Shown piece after piece: positions 22,492-34,600 of a DNA stretch of 64,000 nt. The position numbers and the translations under genes are program-made. The stretch covers positions 9,489,834 to 9,553,833 of the forward strand of contig CAKAKS010000060.1 in NCBI GenBank assembly GCA_916700875.1. The letters run 5' to 3'. Every line of letters starts with the position of its first letter. Position 1 is the first letter of the stretch. This DNA is from Sebastes aleutianus. Lineage: Eukaryota; Chordata; Actinopteri; Perciformes; Sebastidae. The notes beneath the pieces were generated by a model that saw only the letters and a list, made by a program, of their open reading frames with translations, searched no databases and was not told the DNA's origin.

Positions 22492-24934
22492 CCTTACTTT
22501 AATGAGTTGATTTAACTTTTTCTTGTTCAGATGTTCGATCAAACTACAGCAGTGGTGAGAAAGACACTGACTGTGGTTGTGCCGTGGTTACAATCTAACT
22601 TCCTCCAAAGTGTCTCAAGTCGTCCTGCGTGTCAGATGAACAACCAGATATTTGTCAACTGTATTATTTGTTCCTGAAAAACAGATCAGAGGACTGTAGA
22701 CATTAAACTGAACTGATCAGACATCAGGAAGATTCACTCTGTTATCATTTTCTATACGTCCTCCAAAAAGACCCAATAAGTACACAAGGTGAAACAAACA
22801 CAGGGAATTATTATAAATATTAATATTTCTTAGCAAAAATTAATTTTGATTTCAGTTTAAGTACAATATAGAGTTGCAAAGTGGGAGCAGATATATATTT
22901 ATTTTCTTCACATACTGTTCTGTCTGTTCTGAAAGAAAAACCACAGAAAACATTTCACCTCTCAGATCTTTGATGTAATCTGTCACTATCACAGAGGTGA
23001 AGAGAAGAAAGAGATAACGGAACGAAGCAGAGGGGAAGTTGTGGACAAGCGTTAATTTGTGTAATGTTTTTCAAAAGAGCCTAAAGAACGATGATGACAC
23101 GAAAGAGGAAATTATGACATTTAATGTTTATCAGTTATAAATAACAGAAATGTTTCCCATCACTTTCGTCTTCCTCTGACAGAATGCAGGTTCCTGTTTC
23201 TGTTGAACTTAATTTACTCCCAAGAGATGGTTCATTTGTGAGGTAATTCTTCACTCTGAAAGGCCTTTAATAGGGCTGTCAAAGTTAACGCGATAACGTG
23301 TTGGCACAAATTTGTTTTAACGCCACTAATTTCTTTAACACATTAACGCAACTTAGGATTTTTAGGTTGTAGCGGGATCATATGAAACTATAAAACCTAG
23401 TGAATCCATTGGTACCAACCATGTCGTACTAGCTTGTTGTGAAGGAGGTTAAATAACACTCCAAACTAACGGTGAATTTTGGCAATGAAAAACTGTCATG
23501 GCCATTTTCAAAGGGGTCCCTTGACCTCTGAACTCCAGATATGTGAATGTAAATGGGTTCTTTGGGTACCCACGAGTCTCCCCTTTACAGACATGCCCAC
23601 TTTATGATAATCACATGCAGTTTTTTTAATGCAGTATAAATGTGTTATTATCTCCTATTCTAAAATGGTGTAGTTGAATATTTCTGCATAAGCTTTAATC
23701 ACACTGTAGGTTTTGAGGTCTGTTTTTATAAATATACAGATAACAGGAGTGTAAGTCATGTATTTGATACACGTATTGATGGTTTTTAATGTTAACAAAT
23801 CTGTAAATAGGCTATAATCCTGTGGTTGGGTGAGTTAATTATGTTATTATCATTATCAAATCATCTGCCGGTTATTTTCTCCATTAATTATTTAGTCAAT
23901 AATATGAAGAAAATTGTGAAACATGTCTATCACGGAGGAAAACTCTGAGGTGACGTCTTGTTTTGTCCCACCAACATCCTAAAACACAAAATATATTCAG
24001 TTTACTATCATCAGAGACTAATCAAAACCACCAAATATTAGTGCAAAACCTTTCTTACTGATACTTTCTTAAATACCGAGTTTCTTTCACTGAGTCTGGT
24101 GAGCAGCAGTCAACTGAAACAAGCAAGCTAGAAGTATTGTTATTAGATTACAGAGATGCATTATGTTATATTCATGTCATAGAATATAAAATGTCGTAAA
24201 AGTATGTATAAAAGGATGCACAAGCTAAACAATATATATATTTTTTAATCTTTAAAGTTCCTCATATTAAATTAGATATTCAAATCCAAGACTGTTTTGA
24301 TGGCTGCACCGTTTCATCAGATATAAATATTATAAACATGTTAAAGAACTGAACAGGGCTCTAGACTAACTTTTCCACTGGCAGCACTTGTAATACCAAC
24401 CTTCCCAGTTGGTCGCACCAGCACATGATTTGGTCACACCCTTTTTTTGGTACAGCATGGTATTAATCAGTGGTGGGAGGTAACTAAGTACATTTACTCA
24501 TGGAACAATTTTGATGCAAACCACTATAACTCAGAGGGAAATATTGGGCTTTTATTCATTAATGTTTTTTAATTTTGCTTTTATTGTGACTTTGGTAATC
24601 TAAAATAAGTAATTACAGGAGCCCGCTTCATTTTTGGAACAAGGTAACAGCTATATGGATCACATCACGCGCTGTGCATCGCTACGTACACATGTATGGC
24701 GTTTACGTGCTGAAACTATTAACTGAAGCAAAAAAAAAAGCATTTGCCAAAAGAAAAGTAGACGTGAACTACAATATTCATACACATACAAACAGACTCA
24801 ATATATGTTTGATGTCCTGTAAATCATATTAACTACACAGAGATTCCTGCTGGGTGAAACAACCACCGATCAACGTTAGAGCAGATATGTTACAGATGAT
24901 AATATCAGACAGTCTGGCCTCGTTCCTCTGGACG
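22492..24934. other. intergenic region between genes A and B
   Basis: Gene A 5' flank; then about 220 bp (23045-23265) related to the gene A intron at 16910-17105; then a truncated miniature-element fragment at 23271-23688 ('tagggctgtcaaag' end present, other end missing); then unit B 3' flank. No further gene seen. Confidence 0.6.
22571..22605 (-). promoter_or_regulatory. PU.1- and RUNX-like motifs upstream of gene A
   Basis: On the minus strand, GAGGAAGT (22605-22598) is a PU.1/ETS core and AACCACAG (22578-22571) a RUNX core, roughly 80-115 bp upstream of the start codon, with no TATA box seen. This arrangement is common in leukocyte promoters. The GAGGAAGT core is kept in B (30596-30589), C (44928-44921) and D (53130-53123); the RUNX core is kept in C but altered in B and D. 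Confidence 0.4.
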
Positions 24935-27900
24935 TCACAGCTCCTCGATGAAGTTTGGAGGCTGAGACAGAAAGCAGAGTTCAAACAGAACAGGAAAAGT
25001 TAATAAACCAACAACACACTGAAGAGTCTCACCAGTAGTGATAATCTAAAGTTTGTCCTGAGGGTGGCGCTAGAGGACAGGTCATGGGAACACCCTCTAA
25101 CCTTACTGGCTCAGGTGATTTTTCTCTCTATTAATATAAAAATAATCATAACACTTTAATTCTGATGGGCAATTCAGCTTTTAATACTGTTTTTATTATG
25201 TGTTTTGGTTGAGTTAATATCATGCATGTGCATGGCCGATAACTCTGGCTGTGGGTTATGTGGATGCAGATATTCTTGGGCCTTTTTATGTTAAGTTTTT
25301 ATGGCTCCTATCAGAGTCCTTTTAATATTGATTCTCTGCTGATACAGAGTCTGATACTTTAACCTAAATGTTGATTAAATATGTATCAGGGCTGCCAATC
25401 GATTCAAATATTTAATCGCATGATTGTCCATAGTTAATCACGATTAATCACACATTTTTTATCTGCTCAAAATGTACCTATAAAGGGAGATTTGTCAAGT
25501 ATTTAATACTCTTATCAACATGGGAGTGAGCAAATATGCTGCTTTATGCAAATGTATATATATATTTATTATTGGAAATTGATTAACAACACAAAACAAT
25601 GACAAATATTGTCCAGAAACCCTCTCAGGTACTGCATTTAGCATAAAAAATATGCTCAAATCATAACATGGCAAACTGCAGCCCAACAGGCAACAACAGC
25701 TGTCAGTGTGTCAGTGTGCTGACTTGACTATGAATTGCCCCAAACTGCATGTGATTATCATAAAGTGGGCATGTCTGTAAAGGGGAGACTCGTGGGTACC
25801 CATGGAACCCATTTTCATTCACATATCTGGAGGTCAGAGGTCAAGGGACCCCTTTGAAAATGGCCATGACAGTTTTTCCTCGCCAAAATTTAGCGCAAGT
25901 TTGGAGCGTTATTTTACCTCCTTCATGACAAGCTAGTGTGACATGGTTGGTACAAATGGATTCCTTAGGTTTTCTAGTTTCATATGATTCCAGACTGAGA
26001 ATGAGCTGACTTTGTCAGCCCTAATATGTATCTGACTCATTAAAAATAAAAATAATTCTGTTATAAATAACAGAAATGTTCCCGTCAGTGTCGTCATCCT
26101 CTGACAGAAGGCAGGTTCCTGTTTCTTTACAACATTTATAAGACATAAGACATGGTTTATTAGTGAGGTAATCTTCACTCTATGCTGTTGTTCCTTAAAT
26201 CACCACCTTTAATCGCCATAACTGCCATTCAAACATTAGCATTTGTTTTTAGATAAGATCTGTTCACCATCAGCAGTTTTTTAACAGGAAGTGATGAAAG
26301 ACAGGGCTGAATGCTCAGAGACCATCCATGAAGACATGAAGGTTGAATATATTAATATTAAATGTATTAAAAATATAACAGAAATGATGTTTGTCAGTGA
26401 CTCACCGGCACAGTCACGTCTTTCCGCTCTTCTTTCTTGCAAACACACATCCTGTAAAGACGGATATAAAAATAGTCGGTGAGTAGAATCTAACATTATT
26501 TTAAATGTATTAATAGTTTTTTTTTAATTAATAGGTAGAAAAAAGATCTATGGGGAAATATCAGAAATGCTCCTTTTCATCTCAGCCAGCTTTGTTTGAT
26601 TGACAGCAGCCGGCAAGCTTCCAGAGTGACGCTGTCGCACCGTAGAGAACGAGAGAGTTCTGGTGTTAACGCCGTAGAGAACGAGAGAGTGCCGGTGTTA
26701 ACGCCGTAGAGAACGAGAGAGTGCCGGTGTTAACGCCGTAGGGAACGAGAGAGTGCCGGTGTTAACGCCGTAGAGAACGAGAGAGTGCCGGTGTTAACGC
26801 CGTAGAGAACGAGAGAGTGCCGGTGTTAACGCCGTAGGGAACGAGAGAGTGCAGGTGTTAACGCCGAAGGGAACGAGAGAGTGCAGGTGTTAACGCCGTA
26901 GGGAACGAGAGAATGCCGGTGTTAGCGCAGTAGGGAACGAGAGAGTGCCGGTGTTAGCGCCGTAGAGAACGAGAGAATGCCGGTGTTAGCGCCCTAGGGA
27001 ACGAGAGAGTGCCGGTGTTAGCGCCGTAGGGAACGAGAGAATGCCGGTGTTAGTGCCGTAGGGAACGATAGAGTGCCGGTGTCACACCGAAGGGAATGAG
27101 AGAGTGCCGCTTCACGCCGTAGGGAACGAGAGAGTGCCGCTTCACGCCGTAGGGAACGAGAGAATGCCGGTGTTAGCGCCGTAGGGAACGATAGAGTGCC
27201 GGTGTCGCTTTGTAGGGAACGAGAGTGCCAGTTTTAGGCCCTAGGGAATGAGAGAGCGCCGGTGTCATGAAGACGTGCTGTATGCTGTAGCAGAAAAAGA
27301 TGAATCTAGACTAATGAGTCATGAATACAGGCACATGCATGAGCTGCTTGAAAAAGGATTTGTATTTGTTTTTTGTGGGTGAAAGTTACCTTTTGATGAC
27401 AATGGATGCCACTATGATGATGAGCACTGTGTGCAGAGTGAAGAGAACCAGACGAACAGCCAGCTGTGGGTCAACTGTACCACTGTTTGTTTCTGTGAAA
27501 CAGATCAGATGGACAGTGAGCAGTTGGACTGTAGACGTTAAACATCAGAAAGAACTACAGTCCTCTGAAATCTGATGTTATAATTTAGATTCAATCATTT
27601 CTCATGCTCTTCATCAGCAGATGTCGTTTGCCCAGTAGTCATGAAGTTGTACAAGTTCAAATGTCCATTTCTTCTGAGCACTTTAGTGATGAAGACTGAA
27701 GATCAAGTGATTGAAAGCACCAGAGCAGCTAGATAATTTACCTTGAGGTGAGATTGCTGTTATCAAATACGAGAATCAATATTAGCTTTACTTTTATTCT
27801 TTTTCATAATTTACTCTTTTAATTACAATTTGGACCGAGTCAAAACAAACACAGGGAATGTGTTGGTGATGAAACTCTCCTGGTTGAATCATCAGAACAA

Positions 27901-30482
27901 AACATGAACAGCTGTGTTAGAAAATATCTCCTTCTTTGATTAAAAAGTCAAACCTACAAGAAGAATCTACAGAGAAAAGTGATAAACAAACCTTCCTCTT
28001 TAGCCTCCACGTACAGGCTGTACGGCGGAGAGAGTGTGCCGGCGTTCTTCAATCCACAGGTGTAGTTCGCAGAATCCTTTGCAGCCAGAGCGGCGAGCTG
28101 GAGGGTGGGACCAGACACACAGAGGGCGTGGCCATCTCTGAACCAGGTGAACTCCAGTTGGTGGAAAGTACACGTTGTAGTAAGCCTACAGTTCAGAGTG
28201 ACTGAGTCACCTTCTCTCATCTCTCTGTCATTAACGGAGCTGCGTATCCTCATTGGAATCCGATCTAAATGAATCAAGTAAAATACATTTTCATTATAGA
28301 TCTCCTTTGTTCTATTCAGCAATATGTAGTTTGAGCAAAGTAAAATGACTTTAAAGTCACATACTGATGTCTTCTAGGGATAGACGCTAATATTTTAACC
28401 CTCTGAGACCCACAGTAGAGCCGTTTTAGTCTTTTTTAGGGGGGTCCAGGCGGTCTATAGGGGGAGATAGCAGGTCAATAGTAGATGTCACATAGAAGTG
28501 GTGTACATCATCTGAAAGCTGGGTACCTGAAGATTTAATTTGAGATGCTGCTCAGCACTATGTGTCAAGTTGTTCTAGTCATTAATCAGAAATAAATATG
28601 AATGAATAGTGAAAGTGTATCATGGTTTAGAACATTATGATAGAAGTATATGATGGTCATCCCCATGCTCTATTATGTCTCAAAAGTTGTTGCAGCAATT
28701 TTTGGGTTGATACCATTTGTTACACAGATTTGGTGCTAAATTGAACATTTTTTAACCCTGAAGAACTGATCAAAATAATCAATAATCTCTCCAAAATACC
28801 ACATTAAGACACCAAGACCTCGAGGAACACCATAGAAAAAGCCATGCTGTGATTTGGTTTCAAAACTTTTGACATTTGGAAATTTCTGCAAGAATTGCTT
28901 TTTTCTGCGATTGGATGGCGAGCACTTCTGTTGTGTAAACTGCTCAGAAACCCCCTTATTGTTAATCTAGCTAGGAAAGCCATCCATCCTCTGAATGCTC
29001 TAGGTCTCTAGTTTGTGGCTGTAAAGTTTCATGAGGCTGTGATTATCCTAGAGGTCACCACAGGTCATTTTATACAGTGAGGTCAATGAAATGGCTCCTA
29101 TGGGGACTAACTTCATCACACATGAATACAGTTGGGCTCATTGGATCCACACGAGTCTCAGTTTTACAGTGATACCCAATTTATGTAATTCAAGACTGTT
29201 TAGGGACCCCAGTATGCAGAAATATTCAAACACACCATTTTAGAATATGAGGAAATAACACATTTATACTGCATTCAAAAACTTGCATGTGATTATCATA
29301 AAGTGGGCATGTCTGTAAAGGGGAGACTCGTGGGTACCCATAGAACCCATTTTCATTCACATATCTGGAGGTCAAAGGTCAAGGGACCCCTTTTGATAAT
29401 GCCCATTACAGTTTTTCCTTCCAAAATTTAGTGTAACTTTGTAGCTTTGTATTTTTCCTGCTAGTATGACATGGTTGATACCAATGGATTCTTCAGGTTT
29501 TCTAGTTTTATATGATACCAGTATCTTCACTCTAGCAAACTCAGCCTGCAACAACCTCTGAAAGACAGAATAGTGGCCGGGCCTGCCAGCGGGCCGTCGG
29601 AGTGTTAAGGTGTCAGTAGATCCTGTGGTTATACTGAGCAGCCTTTAGGTGTGACTGTTTGTGAATGTGTGAACATGAACAGGGCGTTCCTACATAAGAG
29701 AGCCTGGCTCTCAGTGCTAAATAAAGGCTGAAAAAATATAAATTATTATTAATATTGTTTTTGATAGCATTATCATACGATGCTCTTACCAGTGACGGTG
29801 ACTTTCACTCCTGGGTGTCGGCCAGTAAAACTTTCTTTCTTGATTATAGCTTCCCCTCTGAAGCGAAGAGTTCCTTCATCTTCCTTCTGTACATCTGTGA
29901 TCTGTAAAGTGCAGTTTCCCTTCTTGTCTCCCAGGTATCTATAACGAGGGTTGTTGTTGGTTAACTCGCTGTCGTACACAAACGGAGTGCCCCCCTGACA
30001 GATTTCATGGTCCCGGCACCAGCGGACTTTGATGATCTCTATTGAAACCTCTCTTCCATTGTCCCTGACAGATTTAGGTGGTGTGAAGGTGCAGGGGAGG
30101 GTGACAGTCGATCCTTTCACAGCACAAACAGGATCTGGATAGTTCACACTCACACCCACAGCACCTGGAAAACACAACACAGTGATCATAATTTCATTAT
30201 AAATTATTAGATAGTCACTTTAATATGATATAAAACAGAGAAAAGCAGGTAATCATTTTCTGACATTTTTGTATGAAAAATTACTTTAGTGATTAATCAA
30301 TTATCAAAACCGTTTCAGAGCTGAAACTTCAGAAGCAGAGAAGTTTCTGGATTTCATCAGTTTGATGTGAAAATGTGACAAAAACATCAGTAAAGATATT
30401 AAAGTAACAAAGATAAAGTCCATGTCTTACCAGCCAGCAGGAGCATAAAGCACCAGGTAATCTTTTTGTCCCAAACTGCCAT
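24935..30482 (-). CDS. Siglec-like Ig receptor gene B (291 aa)
   Basis: Exons: 30482-30431 signal peptide, 30164-29790 V-set, 28264-27992 C2-set, 27492-27390 transmembrane, 26451-26406 cytoplasmic, 24961-24935 terminal; total 876 nt, in frame. The V domain has the Siglec cysteine plan: Cys before AVKG, B-strand LPCTF, E-strand GNCTLQI and no F-strand Cys. The F strand LRFRGEA supplies the position of the sialic-acid-binding Arg. The C2 domain has LNC...TTTC (extra Cys for the interdomain bridge), FTWFRDG and NYTCGL. The membrane helix is LAVRLVLFTLHTVLIIIVAS, followed by IVIKRMCVCKKEERKDVTVP and PPNFIEEL. Siglecs are surface lectins of leukocytes that bind sialylated glycans. The tail has no ITIM. 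The terminal exon is the least certain part. A BEL/Pao element sits 336 bp upstream of the start. Confidence 0.78.
25387..26023. mobile_element. hAT miniature element, unit B copy
   Basis: Same insertion site and ATATGTAT duplication as in unit A (25379-25386 and 26024-26031). Slightly shorter through small deletions near its right end. Confidence 0.87.
26623..27266. repeat. 32-bp minisatellite in gene B intron, about 20 copies
   Basis: Same unit and intron position as in gene A. The 3' variants 'gcttcacgccgtagg' and 'gtcgctttgtaggg' are shared by all copies of the array, so it is orthologous rather than independently gained. Confidence 0.95.
28395..29608. mobile_element. TTAA-flanked element in the gene B V-C2 intron
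   Basis: Orthologous copy of the element at 20436-21616, with TTAA at 28395-28398 and 29605-29608. Confidence 0.5.
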
Positions 30483-30817
30483 CCTTACTTTAATGAGTTG
30501 ATTTAACTTTTTCTTGTTCAGATGTTCGATCAAACTACAGCAGTGGTGAGAAAGACACTGACTGTGATTGTGCCGTGGTTATAATCTCACTTCCTCCAAA
30601 GTGTCTAAAGTCGTCCTACTTGTCAGATGAACAACCGGCGGTTTGTCAACTGTATTCTTTGTTCCTGAAAAACAGATCAGAGGACTGTAGACATTAAACT
30701 GAACTGATCAGACATCAGGAAGATTTACTCTGTTATCATTTTCTATAAGTCCTCCAAAAAGACCCAATAAGTACACAAGGTGAAACAAACACAGGGAATT
30801 ATTATAAATATTATTAT

Positions 30818-31219
30818 TGTAGGAGCTAAAGTCTACTACTGTAGCTACTGAGGTGATTAGCCCTGGACTGACGCGCTTTTCGCTGTAGATGGTACCTTTA
30901 GTTGTCTGTTGTGCTGTACAAAATTGATCCTGAGTCCGCTCGTTGGTTTTACAATAACAGTTCATTTATTCTTAATATGGTATTAAAGAAGCAAGTCCGG
31001 TTACCATAGCAACGAGTAAACAATAACAACACGGCAAACAATTCAGCGTCCCTGCGTTCAAAAACCCTTTGCCCTTCCGGGCTAAACCCTGACGCCAACA
31101 ACACACCTCCTTACCTATATACGTCAATTAATGCAGTGCCACCTAGTGTTCCTAAAAGTGAATTACACCAACCTCTGTATGTGTCATCATACATCATACA
31201 TCATGTTTTGGCTCTTACA
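30818..31219 (-). repeat. BEL/Pao LTR (3' LTR of the element), 402 bp
   Basis: Begins tgtaggagct and ends gctcttaca in plus orientation, so it has TGT...ACA ends. Differs from the other LTR mainly by lacking 14 bp ('ccgtgactgggtca' region near 31120). A short purine run (AGGGGCC) lies just inside it on the minus strand, at the polypurine-tract position. Confidence 0.93.
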
Positions 31220-31315
31220 CACCGGCCCCTAATTGTTATGGTAGGCAGACATAACAATTCAAACAAAATACACAAAAAAGAGGAGCCAAATGTTACAACA
31301 CACCAAGTTATGCAT

Positions 31316-31680
31316 TTAAACTTCATGTATCAAACAGAGTTTTGTCACTGGCCTTTCAATTATGTTGGCTTTGGTCTTAAGTCTGACAGAACGCACAAGC
31401 CCCTGTTTGTCTGGAAAAACCTCCAGAACTCTGCCAAGTGGCCAGGAGCCACGGGGAGCTGAAGAATCCATGATCACCACGATATCTCCAGCAACCAGAC
31501 TCTTTTTCTTCTGGTTCCACTTTTGCCTCTCTTGGAGCAAAGGTAGGTACTCCCGTATCCATCTTTTCCAGAAAAGATCTGAGAGGTACTGAACTTGTCT
31601 CCATCGTCTTCTCACATCGTCCTTCAGCCGGCCTCGAACTATCCTGACTGGTTTCCTCCGAATGGTTAGCCTCGGAAGCT
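31316..31680 (-). pseudogene. BEL/Pao Pol C-terminal (DUF5641-like) remnant
   Basis: Minus-strand RRRWRQVQYLSDLFWKRWIREYLPLLQ and VVIMDSSAPRGSWPLGRVLEV are the domain that follows integrase in BEL/Pao Pol. It lies in a different frame from the upstream polyprotein, with the integrase itself deleted between them. Confidence 0.85.
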
Positions 31681-31691
31681 TCCAGCTGCTT

Positions 31692-34600
31692 TCATAGGCG
31701 AATCCTTCCTAACAACCCGACCTTTAACCTGAGGAACCAGGCAACTGATGTCTTGAGCCCTCTCCAGTCAAAAAAGTAGCCAATGAGCTGGTCATTAGAG
31801 TCCACAGCTATGTCCAACAGAGTTTTAGGCCAGTCCTCCTCATGCTTCCAAAGAAATGCAGGACCTTCAGTCCACCCTCTGTTCTTCAGAAAGTCGGAGA
31901 CCTTCATGCCTCTTGACGCATCATCAGCTGGGTTGTCCTTTGAACCGACATGTCTCCACTGTGAGGGTTCAGATGTTTCTCTGATGGTCGAGATTCTGTT
32001 GGCCACAAAGGTGTGAAAGCGCCTGTCTTCATTTCTTACGTACTTCAACACTGAAGTGCTGTCGGTCCAAAATACTGACTCCTCCAGCTGCAAATCCAGC
32101 TCTGCCTTCAGCACTGAGTCCACTCTGACAGCAAGAACGGCTGCTGTCAACTCAAGACGGGGAATGGTTACAGCCTTCAGTGGTGTCACTCTGGCTTTAC
32201 CGAGCAGGAAGGTGACCTGGATGTCGTTGTCATTTAACATCCGGATGTATGTGACAGTTCCGTATCCACTTTCACTGGTATCGGCAAAATGATGTAGTTG
32301 GGCACGTCTGCTCTGTCCAAAGTCTACTGGCTTGATGCATCTGTCCACCTTGAATGCAGCCAGCAGGTCCAAGTCTTCCAACCACCTTTTCCACTGATGT
32401 AACATATCCTTCCCATTTTCCTGATGCAGTTGATGTTGAGGTACTGACTCTGCATAGGTCTTACTGATGAGCGCATTCATGTACCCTGCATACTCCTGGT
32501 GCAAATGTTTGTTGTTGAGGAACCTTTTCCTCAAACCCTGGATACTTTGCTTTGCCACCACGAAGTTGTTAGGCAGATAGACTTCCTTGCTCTTCAAGGG
32601 CAATGTCAAACAATACTTCCCATCCTGAAGTACCGCTGAGTGCTCCACAGTTTCCAGAAACCTGAGGTCTTCTCTGGACATTTCTTTTTCCTCCCCACTC
32701 CTTTCATTGAAGTCATGATTGTACTGCTTGGTTAACATTTCTTCCAGTTTGCACACAGAGATCCAGTTCACATTAGCGGAGGGAAGCCCTGCCTCCAGGG
32801 TGCCACTGTTTCCAATCAGTGGCCCATTAACGACCCATCCCAGCACAGTCCTAATGGCATACGGGCCATTCCCGCAGCTGTTGATGACCTCCCAAGGCTC
32901 CAATATCTTGGGAGCATTTGTTCCAATCAACAGGTCGACATTTGCCTTAATGTTTGGAATGTGTACCTTTGACAAGTATGACCACTTAGCCAGGTCCTCA
33001 TGTGTCACCATGCTATCGGTTGTAACTGGCATTTTCTCCTGTGTGAAAACCTCTGGGAGACTATAGAAGTCATCACCATCAAGATCAGAGACCTCTAAAC
33101 CAGTCAAGGAGTAAGCTGGAACAACTGTTTTTTGACCCATTGTGCGCAACAATAAGCTGGTTCTTCTGCCTGTAACATTCAGCCTCTGCATTAGATGTTC
33201 TGAGCAGAATGTGGCTGAACTACCAGTATCCAAAAAGGCATAGGTTTCAATAATGCGATTTCCTTTGGCAGATTTCACCTTTACAGGGAGAATGGATAGA
33301 ACACACCGGTCCTCACCGGCCCCTGTCTGTCCACATGTTTGGAATGAATATGGCTGTTCAGATGGTTCCTGCTGCCAAGCTGTTACTTGCCTTTTGATAT
33401 GAAGCACCGTGGGATGAGTTTGTCCACAAACCTTGCATGTCATGCGCCTCTCGCAATACCTGCTCATGTGACCATCACCTAAGCATGCAAAGCAAACTCC
33501 CTTTTCCCTCAGAAACAGAATTTTCTCCTTGTGCTTCTTTCCCTTGAACTGTTTGCACTCGTCCAATGAGTGACTACAAGCACAGCAGAGGCATTCATCT
33601 TTTTCAGCCTTGGATAGATCTGATGTTGATTCCTTAGCCCTCTCGGGCAAGTCCTTAGAAGTTACTATGGTGGCAACAATGTTTTCCTTCACCTTGTACC
33701 CAGACTGTGGCTTAAACCTGGTGAGAGGCTTCGTCTCAGTAATGCCAGATGTTGGTTCCTGTATGTTGCCAAACAGCGGGTCGGAAAGAATTCTGACACA
33801 ACGCTCCATGAATTTGACCAGATCAATGAAGTAAGCTCTGTTATTGCTTTTCTCCATTATGTCGTGAGCTACTGTCCTCCATTGTTCTCTCATTTTGTAT
33901 GGCAACTTTGAAATGATGGCTCTCATGTTTACAGGCATATCCAGTTCTTCCATGTACTGGAGTTCCCCCATCACGTTACAACAGCCACGTAAGAACAAAG
34001 AGTACGCTTGGAGTGCTTTCACGTCCTCAGATTTTATTATTTGCCAAGCCAAAGCCTTTTCAATATAAGCAGTTGCGATTTTGTACTGATTTCCAAAGTG
34101 TTCCTGTAGAAGACCCTTCGCCACTGCATAGCCACGCTCAGGAGCCATATGTTGGCAGCTACGTACCAGTTCTTGTGGCTGTCCTCTGGTAAATTGTTCC
34201 AAATAATACAAACAATCTGCCTTTCCTGCCTTTTCCTCCACTCCTTGCTCAAAGGCTTTGATGAACGTCCTGTATTGAAGAGGATCCCCTTCAAATAAGG
34301 GAATATCTCGCAGTGGTAGAGACAGTGAACGCTGCTGCTGAACCAAAGCAGCTGTTATTTCGTTTTGTCTGTGCATGATGGTAAGTATGTCCACAGTTGG
34401 ATGTTGACCGACCAGATGCTGGTATGTAGGCTGCCTTTCCTCTGGCTTTAACTGAGCAGTTGTTGGTTGGTACTGCAAATGCTGTGATGTTCCCAACAAA
34501 CTGTTTTCCTGCTGATGTTCATTTGGCCTGTGTTGACATTTTGAAGCAGCTTTTATCCAATGCTGAGTTTCCTTTGGTCTCACATCCGATGGCCTATTAG

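Larger units (their letters stand above)
13291..23688 (-). repeat. tandem array unit A (10.4 kb)
   Basis: Begins at 'taagctttaatcacactg', the same point that opens the other units at 23689, 37148, 46013 and 54215. Contains Siglec-like gene A, a 1.2-kb hAT-type insertion unique to this unit and the longest 32-bp minisatellite. Confidence 0.9.

Noticed and set aside
31377..31604. Small minus-strand protein in the BEL element
   Set aside because: Overlaps the DUF5641-like domain in another frame, with no domain of its own.
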